Shown one piece after another: positions 58,062 to 64,000 of a stretch of 64,000 bases of DNA. The notes under the pieces were generated by a model that was not told the DNA's origin, ran no database searches, and saw only the letters and a list, made by a program, of their open reading frames with translations. Every line of letters begins with the position of its first letter. Position 1 is the stretch's first letter. The stretch spans positions 1,364,001 through 1,428,000 of the forward strand of contig NZ_LR738855.1 in assembly GCF_902702935.1 (NCBI RefSeq). Direction: 5' to 3'. Made by a program: the position numbers and the translations under genes. The DNA comes from Corynebacterium rouxii. Its GTDB lineage: Bacteria; Actinomycetota; Actinomycetes; Mycobacteriales; Mycobacteriaceae.

Positions 58062-58472
58062 ATGACAAATTTTAAATTGATCACCGACGCCGAATGGCGC
58101 CAACGACTCAGCAGCGAAGAGTACCGTGTTTTGCGAGAAGCAGGTACCGAAGCACCGCACACTGGGGAATACACCAACACCACCACCGAAGGTGTCTATT
58201 CATGTCGTGCTTGTGGTATTGAACTTTTTCGATCAACAGAAAAGTTCAATTCCCATTGCGGATGGCCTTCTTTTTTCTCACCATTAGCCGGCGATAAGGT
58301 TATAGAGCGCACAGACACCTCTCATGGGATGGTCCGCACTGAAGTAATCTGTGCAAATTGCGAATCCCATTTAGGGCATGTCTTTGCAGGTGAAGGTTAC
58401 GATACCCCCACAGATCTGCGCTATTGCATTAACTCAGTGTGCTTAACACTAACTCCTGCAGAAGAAAGCTAA
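58062..58472 (+). CDS. msrB: peptide-methionine (R)-S-oxide reductase
   Basis: Repairs methionine-R-sulfoxide in proteins. The 136-residue protein carries the zinc site C48-x2-C51 (YSCRACGIELF) and C97-x2-C100 (ICANCESHLGHVF), the catalytic C122 in LRYCINSVCL, and HCGWPSFF with C66 as a likely recycling residue. It starts at ATG 58062 after an AAGGAC element. It is convergent with hemQ, as Rv2674 and Rv2676c are in M. tuberculosis. Confidence 0.96.
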   Translation: MTNFKLITDAEWRQRLSSEEYRVLREAGTEAPHTGEYTNTTTEGVYSCRACGIELFRSTEKFNSHCGWPSFFSPLAGDKVIERTDTSHGMVRTEVICANCESHLGHVFAGEGYDTPTDLRYCINSVCLTLTPAEES

Positions 58473-58492
58473 GGAACTAAATTTCATTCATT

Positions 58493-58540
58493 TAAAAGCG
58501 TGGGGCCAGCAGTTCGAATGCTGCTGACCCCACGCTTTTA
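58493..58540. terminator. bidirectional terminator between msrB and hemQ
   Basis: Long stem (arms 58493-58512 and 58521-58540) with one mismatch, GC-rich core, and A-rich/T-rich ends on both strands, between convergent genes. Confidence 0.85.
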
Positions 58541-58550
58541 ATAGCCTTTA

Positions 58551-59255
58551 CTACGGCAAAACGTTGACGAGTTCTGACACCTCAGACACCCGACGCCCCG
58601 TAAAAAATGGGGTTTCTTCACGAACATGAAGACGGGCCTCCGTGTAACGCATCTTATGCATGAGATCTACAATCCGATCGAGCCGAGGCGCTTCGAATGC
58701 AAGCATCCACTCATAGTCACCAAGCGCAAACGCTGGAACGGTGTTTGCACGCACGTCTGGGAAGTCTCGTGCGGCTTGCCCATGCTCAGCTAGAATTTTG
58801 CGACGCTTTTGTGGATCCATGATGTACCAATCGTAAGAACGCACAAATGGATACACCGTAATCCAATCCCCTGGCTTCTCCCCCATGATAAAGGATGGAA
58901 GGTGGGAGCGATTAAACTCCGCTGGCCGATGAAGGGAGTTACCCAACCATGCAACTTCAGAGACTTGTCCCAGCACGGTTTCTCTCCGGAACCGAGCAAA
59001 AGCGTCTTGAATTTCTTCAAATTCTTCAGCAATCCACCAAATCATGAAGTCCGCTTCCGCACGACAACCTGCTAGGTCGTAAATCCCACGAACTTCCACT
59101 CTCCCAGTAGTCCCTAGGTCGTCAAAAAAGCTTTGGGCTTGAGCAATGATTTCTGCACGATCGGTTCCCAACGCACCAGGAATCGCACGGAAAACAGCAA
59201 ACTGCGAATAACGCTGCATGCTATTTAATTCTTCGAAATTGAGCTTCTCAGCCAT
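58551..59255 (-). CDS. hemQ: coproheme decarboxylase HemQ (chlorite dismutase family)
   Basis: Last step of the coproporphyrin-dependent heme pathway in Gram-positives. The 234-residue chlorite-dismutase-like protein has MIWWIAEEFEEIQDAFARFR, VYPFVRSYDWYIMDPQKRR, the heme-ligand His in ILAEHGQAARDFPDVRANTV, and AFALGDYEWMLAFEA. These fit actinobacterial HemQ rather than true chlorite dismutase. The start is ATG 59255. hemE/hemY normally lie nearby in actinobacteria but not in this window. Confidence 0.92.
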   Translation of the reverse strand: MAEKLNFEELNSMQRYSQFAVFRAIPGALGTDRAEIIAQAQSFFDDLGTTGRVEVRGIYDLAGCRAEADFMIWWIAEEFEEIQDAFARFRRETVLGQVSEVAWLGNSLHRPAEFNRSHLPSFIMGEKPGDWITVYPFVRSYDWYIMDPQKRRKILAEHGQAARDFPDVRANTVPAFALGDYEWMLAFEAPRLDRIVDLMHKMRYTEARLHVREETPFFTGRRVSEVSELVNVLP

Positions 59256-59462
59256 GTATCATCTGCCTATCTTAACCTAGAACTCCCGGTGCTCAACCAC
59301 TACACCGACTTTGGATCGAATTCGCCTTTTGACCAATTCACTTATCCATCCTAAGTTTGATCCACAACTTGGTCAAAGTTTATTCCCCTGAAGTAACAAC
59401 GTTCCGCTAAAAATCGGCGCGCCTCCGCCCAAACTCGAGCCGACCTTATTAGGTTGTGCGAT

Positions 59463-60062
59463 GTGACTGAAAACCAAGCAATGCCCATTATTGCCTCAGA
59501 AAGCTCTCACGAATCCATCCCTCAGGATTTTATGGACGCCGTGGAATCGATGCACAAGGCTAGGCTCCGGCCAGAGATCTCCTTAGGCACGATCCGTCCA
59601 CCGCAACGGCTAGCTCCTTTTAGCCACGCAGTGGGACTGGAGGTCACCGGCGCTTTGTCAGATGATTCGCAAGGTGACGCCTTCGGCCGGCTTATCCTCC
59701 TCCACGACCCGTCATCAGACGAATCTTGGGACGGATCGATGCGATTAGTTGCTTACATTCAAGCCGATATGGATGCATCTGTTGCAAATGATCCACTTTT
59801 ACCCGACGTCGCTTGGCACTGGCTTACAGAAGCTTTAGATAAAACCCATGCTGATCACACGAATCTCGGAGGAACTGTAACTGCTACAGCATCAGTTCGC
59901 TTTGGCGAAATTGGTGGACCTCCTCGTGCATATCAAGTTGAAATGCGCGCATCTTGGACAGCGGCAACAATTGATCTTGCACCTCATGTATCAGCTTTTG
60001 CTCAAGTATTAGCAAATGTAGCCGGACTGCCTCCCGAGGGTACGACAAGCATCTCCCGATAA
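59463..60062 (+). CDS. DUF3000 family protein
   Basis: A conserved actinobacterial protein of unknown function. It opens PQDFMDAVESMHKARLRPEI and has LGTIRPPQRLAPFSHAVGLEV, GRLILLHDPSSDESWDGSMRLVAY and ARVDWHW-like LPDVAWHWLTEAL, ending RASWTAATIDLAPHVSAFAQ, all typical of DUF3000. The start is GTG 59463 (VTENQAMP) or TTG 59454; AGG lies about 9 bases before the GTG. It is 17 bases upstream of the ribonuclease D-like gene, with which it is usually paired (Rv2680-Rv2681). Confidence 0.88.
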   Translation: MTENQAMPIIASESSHESIPQDFMDAVESMHKARLRPEISLGTIRPPQRLAPFSHAVGLEVTGALSDDSQGDAFGRLILLHDPSSDESWDGSMRLVAYIQADMDASVANDPLLPDVAWHWLTEALDKTHADHTNLGGTVTATASVRFGEIGGPPRAYQVEMRASWTAATIDLAPHVSAFAQVLANVAGLPPEGTTSISR

Positions 60063-60079
60063 CCTAAACTTTTACTGCT

Positions 60080-61291
60080 ATGGCACTTTTAGTCACTCAA
60101 CCGAGCGAGGGATTACCCCCACTCGCTGCAACTTCTCGGTCAATTTACGAAGCAGCTTATCAGCTGTCGCAGGGCACTGGCCCCTTCGCAATAGATACTG
60201 AACGCGCTGGAGCGTATCGTTATGATGACCGCGCTTATCTCTTACAGATTCGTCGCGAAGGAAGCGGCACGGTACTTATCGACCCAGAAGCTAATCGACG
60301 CCTAGTCACATCTGTGTTAGGCAAGGTGATAAACAATCAACCGTGGATTATCCATGCCGCAGCAACAGATCTTCCTTGTCTTTCCGAGTTAGGTTTCTAC
60401 CCCAGTACGATTTTCGATACTGAATTAGCAGGAAGACTAGCAGGATTACCCCGAGTTAATTTAGCGTCCATGCTCGAAGAACGCTTAGAAGTTACCCTCA
60501 AAAAAGCACACGGTGCCGAAGACTGGTCACGTCGTCCACTTCCCCACAGTTGGCTTGTTTATGCAGCGCTAGACGTCGAGAAGCTCCTTCCGCTTGCAGA
60601 ATCCATGAAACTCCTACTTGATGCTCATGGAAAATTAGAATGGCATGAGCAGGAATGTGCTCATCTCATAAATACAAGCAGTCATGGCTTGGATACACAG
60701 CGTAGCTGGCAAGATATCAAAGGAGTCAGCCGTCTGACCCGACCTCGGCAGCTAGTCGTTGCTGAAGCCCTCTGGGAGTTACGTGACGATGAAGCTCGCA
60801 TGAAAGATACATCCGTATCTCGCTTGTTACCGGACAAAGTACTGATTTCCGTTGCACAGCGTCCACCTCGCAACTCACAAGCTGCACTACGCGCCTCAGA
60901 GATTCCTAAACAGTACCGTAAGCGGATCGCTCGTTGGATGCCGACGATCAACGATGTTTTGGAATCCGATCCACGTACCTGGCCACGCAAATCGCAATTC
61001 GATGAGAACCAATTACCATCAAAATACGTCTGGGAAAAGATTCATCCCAGATCTCTAGAAGACTTCGAAGAGGTAAAAAATTCCATCGTTGAAAAGGCGC
61101 TACTTTTAAATCTTCCAGCAGAAAATCTCATGCAACCGCAGTCGGTCAAAGAATTATGCTGGCAGCTACGCGATGTACCACGACCGATATCACAAAACGA
61201 TGTGATTGAATGCCTGATAAGGTTAGAAGCACGACCTTGGCAAATTGACAACAGCGCAGCAGTCATCACAAATGCACTCAATAAAGATTGA
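60080..61291 (+). CDS. ribonuclease D-like 3'-5' exonuclease with HRDC domain
   Basis: DEDD-type exonuclease. The first motif is FAIDTERAGAYRYDDRAYLL (DxE), the second AATDLPCLSELGFYPSTIFDTELA, and the third Y-x3-D is YAALDVEKLLPL. An HRDC domain fits the segment VVAEALWELRDDEARMKDTS followed by LPDKVLISVAQ. It is 403 residues. Its likely role is tRNA/rRNA 3' maturation or decay. It is paired with DUF3000 and convergent with dxs. Confidence 0.92.
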   Translation: MALLVTQPSEGLPPLAATSRSIYEAAYQLSQGTGPFAIDTERAGAYRYDDRAYLLQIRREGSGTVLIDPEANRRLVTSVLGKVINNQPWIIHAAATDLPCLSELGFYPSTIFDTELAGRLAGLPRVNLASMLEERLEVTLKKAHGAEDWSRRPLPHSWLVYAALDVEKLLPLAESMKLLLDAHGKLEWHEQECAHLINTSSHGLDTQRSWQDIKGVSRLTRPRQLVVAEALWELRDDEARMKDTSVSRLLPDKVLISVAQRPPRNSQAALRASEIPKQYRKRIARWMPTINDVLESDPRTWPRKSQFDENQLPSKYVWEKIHPRSLEDFEEVKNSIVEKALLLNLPAENLMQPQSVKELCWQLRDVPRPISQNDVIECLIRLEARPWQIDNSAAVITNALNKD

Positions 61292-61317
61292 GTACGCTTC
61301 ATAGATAAAATCCAAGG

Positions 61318-61353
61318 GGGAGGGCCTACATTCTGAGAAACGAAGGCCCTCCC
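61318..61353. terminator. bidirectional terminator between ribonuclease D-like gene and dxs
   Basis: GC-rich 10-bp perfect arms (61318-61327 and 61344-61353) with a 16-base loop between convergent genes, followed by TATTT on the plus side. Confidence 0.75.
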
Positions 61354-61365
61354 TATTTGCAGAAG

Positions 61366-63273
61366 CTATTCTTTGTCTAAAAGAAAAAGCGATTCTGCAG
61401 CGGTGATAATTTGAGTCTTTATGCCTCGAGGAGACAAGCCCACAGCATCAAGTAGTTGATTCCTGCTTTGATGTTCTGGGAACACCTCAGGAAATGCCAA
61501 ATTTCGAACCGGTACATCAATCTCAGAGGCATTAAGCGCCTCATTAATCATAGCGCCCACTCCGCCATGAATAATGCCATCTTCGACCGTTACAACAAGA
61601 TCATGATCTGCTGCTAATCCCACGATTGATGGCGCGACAGGTACGGCCCATCGTGGATCAACCACAGTCACATTACAACCGCACTCTTCAATGTCGGACA
61701 CAATTTCCATAACAGATGGAACGAGAGAGCCAACGGCAATTACTAAAATGCTCGGTGTCAAATCCTCATGATCCGAATCGGAATAATGCAATAGTTCCGC
61801 ACCATCGTCGAAACGCTGCTGCGCAGTCAGCCGAGGCGGCAGTTCTCCCTTAGGGAACCTCACAACCGTTGGAGAATCAATAGTGAGTGCTTCAGCGAAC
61901 AACTCCTTGAGGTTCTCGTCATCACGCGGTGCCGCAATTCGGATACCTGGTACGATCCCAGCTACTGCAAAATCCCAAACACCATTGTGACTTGCGCCAT
62001 CGGAGCCGGTAACTCCCGCACGATCCAGAACGATCGTCACCGGAAGATTGAGCAAACCGACATCCATGAGTAATTGATCAAATGCTCTATTGAGAAATGT
62101 CGAATAGATAGCAACGACTGGATGGAGACCGCCTAGCGCCAAACCAGCAGCAGACGTCATAGCATGTTGCTCTGCGATTCCAACGTCAAACAATCGATCA
62201 GGGAATTTCTCACCAAAGGCAGAAAGCCCTGTCGGTCCAGCCATGGCAGCCGTGATTGCAACAATATCTTTGCGCGTCTCTCCAGCCTTTACGAGTTCTT
62301 TACTAAAAACTGATGTCCATCCGGGGCTCTTAGTACCCACTGGTTCACCGGTCTTCGGATTGATAACACCCGTCGAGTGCATCAATTCAGCTACGTCATT
62401 TTCAGCAGGGGCATATCCTTTGCCCTTTTCTGTCACCACATGAACAATCAGAGGACCTTTATGGTCTCGTCCATAGCGTAACGCGGCCTCTACAGCTTTC
62501 GTATTATGTCCATTAACTGGACCAATATACTTCATGCCCAATTCTGGGAACATCTCTGTAGGGATGACACTTGACTTCACGCCTTCTTTAAAAGCATGAA
62601 GAGCTTCAAATGTACGCTCGCCTACCCACCCTAAAGATTTAAGAGTAGTTTTACCTTGCTCCATCACGCGGTCATAGCTTGGTTTCATCCGAAGCGCCGC
62701 TAAATTATCCGCAAAACCGCCAATAGTCGGCGAATAGCTTCGCCCATTGTCATTGACCACCACCACAACATTGCGCTCGGTCCCAGTTGCAATATTGTTT
62801 AAGGCCTCCCAACACATACCACCAGTTAGAGCGCCATCACCGACGACTGCAACCACATTTCGAGCTTTTTCGCCTTTTAGTTGGAAAGCCTTCGCCAATC
62901 CATCCGCATACGATAACGAAGCTGACGCATGCGATGATTCAGTCCAATCATGGTTGCTTTCAGCGCGAGAAGTATATCCAGACAATCCATCTTTTTGGCG
63001 AAGGGTATCGAAAGCTCCTGCACGACCTGTCAAAATCTTATGAACGTAGGACTGGTGCGAGGTATCAAAAATGATGGGATCACTTGGTGAAGAAAATACA
63101 CGATGTATTGCGAGTGTCAGTTCGACCACCCCAAGGTTCGGACCTAAGTGGCCTCCAGTCGCCGAAACCTTTTCCACTAAAAATTCGCGGATCTCGCTCG
63201 CTAATGTATCTAATTGTTCGTAGCTTAAATTTTTGACATCGGCAGGTGACGAGATGTGCTCAAGAATGCTCAT
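61366..63273 (-). CDS. dxs: 1-deoxy-D-xylulose-5-phosphate synthase
   Basis: TPP enzyme that starts the MEP isoprenoid pathway. It has [34 protein letters not shown], the TPP motif [20 protein letters not shown], and the transketolase central domain ([37 protein letters not shown]). ATG 63273 ([10 protein letters not shown]) fits homologs, giving 635 residues; ATG 63297 would add eight. It is downstream of an RNA methyltransferase gene on the same strand, with a 208-base gap. Confidence 0.96.
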   Translation of the reverse strand: MSILEHISSPADVKNLSYEQLDTLASEIREFLVEKVSATGGHLGPNLGVVELTLAIHRVFSSPSDPIIFDTSHQSYVHKILTGRAGAFDTLRQKDGLSGYTSRAESNHDWTESSHASASLSYADGLAKAFQLKGEKARNVVAVVGDGALTGGMCWEALNNIATGTERNVVVVVNDNGRSYSPTIGGFADNLAALRMKPSYDRVMEQGKTTLKSLGWVGERTFEALHAFKEGVKSSVIPTEMFPELGMKYIGPVNGHNTKAVEAALRYGRDHKGPLIVHVVTEKGKGYAPAENDVAELMHSTGVINPKTGEPVGTKSPGWTSVFSKELVKAGETRKDIVAITAAMAGPTGLSAFGEKFPDRLFDVGIAEQHAMTSAAGLALGGLHPVVAIYSTFLNRAFDQLLMDVGLLNLPVTIVLDRAGVTGSDGASHNGVWDFAVAGIVPGIRIAAPRDDENLKELFAEALTIDSPTVVRFPKGELPPRLTAQQRFDDGAELLHYSDSDHEDLTPSILVIAVGSLVPSVMEIVSDIEECGCNVTVVDPRWAVPVAPSIVGLAADHDLVVTVEDGIIHGGVGAMINEALNASEIDVPVRNLAFPEVFPEHQSRNQLLDAVGLSPRGIKTQIITAAESLFLLDKE

Positions 63274-63481
63274 GCGCGTTGAGTTGCACCCTTTCATAAA
63301 AATACTGGCGGTTTACAGATCAGGCACAGACTCAACTGCGCGAAAATCCAACAGCTTTGACTACCAGTGCCTTGCTATGCAAAAAGACAATAGAAAGATC
63401 AAAGACATCGAATAAAGTCTTGACAACAAGTGTACTCTGCGTAACGCACTGCCAAGACTCTAGCAGCAAAGTCCCTCTAAT

Positions 63482-64000
63482 CTAATTAGTTTTCTTTGTT
63501 AATAAACCGATGGTTTCGCAGTGATGCGTACCGGGAAACGCATCGAATACACGCAGTTTTTCCAACATAAAACCGTTTCGGTTCCATTCGGCGATGTCAC
63601 GAGCAAACGTGGCAGGGTCACAACCGATGTGTATTGCAGCTTGTGGTCCCGATTGTGCAATCGCTCGTACTGTTTCAGCACCAGCTCCTACTCTGGGTGG
63701 ATCTAATACAACGAGAGTAGGGGCAGGCAGTTGATTCATGGCCTGCTCAACTGTTGCCGTGTAGAAAACTATTTTTTGATCCTCCACTAGTTGAGAAAGA
63801 GCTCGTTTGCCAGCCGAAACTGCAGCCGGCGCACTTTCTACACAATGGACAACACCACGATTATCAACTGCCGATAAAATCGCCGAAGCAAAAGAACCAC
63901 ATCCGCCATAGAGATCCCACGCCACCAGTGACGACTCTGTATTCCGAATTATTAGAGATCCAAACCATTCGCGAATGGTATCTGCATATGCTTGAGCCGC
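63482..64000 (-). CDS. class I SAM-dependent RNA methyltransferase (TrmA/RumA type), 5' end outside window
   Basis: The C-terminal part of a uracil-5-RNA methyltransferase-like protein. The frame is open to 64000, so the start is beyond the window; GTG 63925 is internal. Seen are VAWDLYGGCGSFASAIL (SAM motif), HCVESAPAAVSAGKRAL, LVVLDPPRVGAGAETVRA, the nucleophile Cys in IHIGCDPATFARDIAEW, and FDAFPGTHHCETIGLLTK, the usual D..P.T.H.E ending. It corresponds to Rv2689c in position relative to dxs. Substrate (tRNA or rRNA) unknown. Confidence 0.88.
   Translation of the reverse strand, partial: AAQAYADTIREWFGSLIIRNTESSLVAWDLYGGCGSFASAILSAVDNRGVVHCVESAPAAVSAGKRALSQLVEDQKIVFYTATVEQAMNQLPAPTLVVLDPPRVGAGAETVRAIAQSGPQAAIHIGCDPATFARDIAEWNRNGFMLEKLRVFDAFPGTHHCETIGLLTKKTN

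Noticed and set aside
1..64000. Search for CRISPR arrays, insertion sequences, prophage or resistance islands
   Set aside because: No spaced direct repeats, transposase motifs or integrase sequences were seen; the APH-like gene is in a conserved housekeeping position.

Overview
The window reads as a chromosomal core region of a Corynebacterium, most likely a low-G+C species near the C. diphtheriae group. This rests on three things seen or recalled. Many proteins look nearly identical to what I remember of C. diphtheriae and C. glutamicum orthologs (AspS, HisS, AlaS, RuvC, Dxs). The gene order follows the mycobacterial/corynebacterial backbone: nusB-efp-pepQ-aroQBKC, aroE-mltG-ruvX-alaS-rarA-aspS, hisS-MBL-tpx-ppi-rel-apt-secFD-yajC-ruvBAC-yebC-tesB, then pimA-patA-pgsA-HIT-thrS. 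Base composition judged by eye is a little under 50% G+C, lower than C. diphtheriae itself, so C. kutscheri or a similar species is a guess, not a finding. I see no insertion sequence, prophage or CRISPR array.

Layout. 1-1.9 kb: tail of a TIGR01777 epimerase followed by two tandem YbjN-family genes, both broken. 1.97-11.0 kb: an almost unbroken minus-strand block of nusB, efp, pepQ, the shikimate genes aroQ-aroB-aroK-aroC, an orphan prepilin peptidase, aroE, mltG and ruvX. 11.3-18.7 kb: alaS, rarA, an aminoglycoside-phosphotransferase-like gene and aspS. 18.9-25.4 kb: a YpfJ-type metallopeptidase gene with a frameshift, a large SNF2 helicase, and a YhgE/Pip membrane protein paired with an ABC-ATPase-like protein whose catalytic motifs are degenerate. 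A divergent TetR regulator and sdaA follow. 27.6-34.6 kb: hisS, an MBL-fold hydrolase, tpx, a membrane cyclophilin, a small secreted protein, rel and apt. 34.6-43.1 kb: a peptide-binding lipoprotein, secFD, yajC, ruvBAC and yebC. 43.3-47.5 kb: tesB, a GT87-like mannosyltransferase and a bioW-bioF pair. 47.5-53.6 kb: a LemA-like protein, the phosphatidylinositol-mannoside genes pimA, patA and pgsA1, a HIT hydrolase and thrS. 53.7-56.3 kb: DyP peroxidase, PCu(A)C and CopC. 56.5-57.3 kb: five tRNA genes. 57.3-64 kb: a RibD-like reductase pseudogene, msrB, hemQ, a DUF3000 gene, a ribonuclease D-like gene, dxs and the 3' part of an RNA methyltransferase gene.

How the genes work together. aroQBKC plus aroE supply chorismate steps. 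SecD/SecF/YajC form the translocation accessory complex. RuvA/B/C process Holliday junctions. PgsA1, PatA and PimA build early PIM glycolipids of the envelope. BioW and BioF convert pimelate to 7-keto-8-aminopelargonate for biotin. Rel with Apt links the stringent response and purine salvage. The copper proteins and DyP are probably co-transcribed.

Four loci are decayed (two YbjN, ypfJ, RibD_C), which suggests ongoing gene loss or, for single lesions, assembly error. The most interesting leads are the degenerate ABC ATPase beside YhgE, the bioWF pair with a BioQ-like palindrome in an apparently leaderless promoter, and the DyP/PCuAC/CopC cluster. No intergenic stretch without a gene or decayed gene exceeds about 300 bases. 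I did not find a system I could defend as wholly undescribed.
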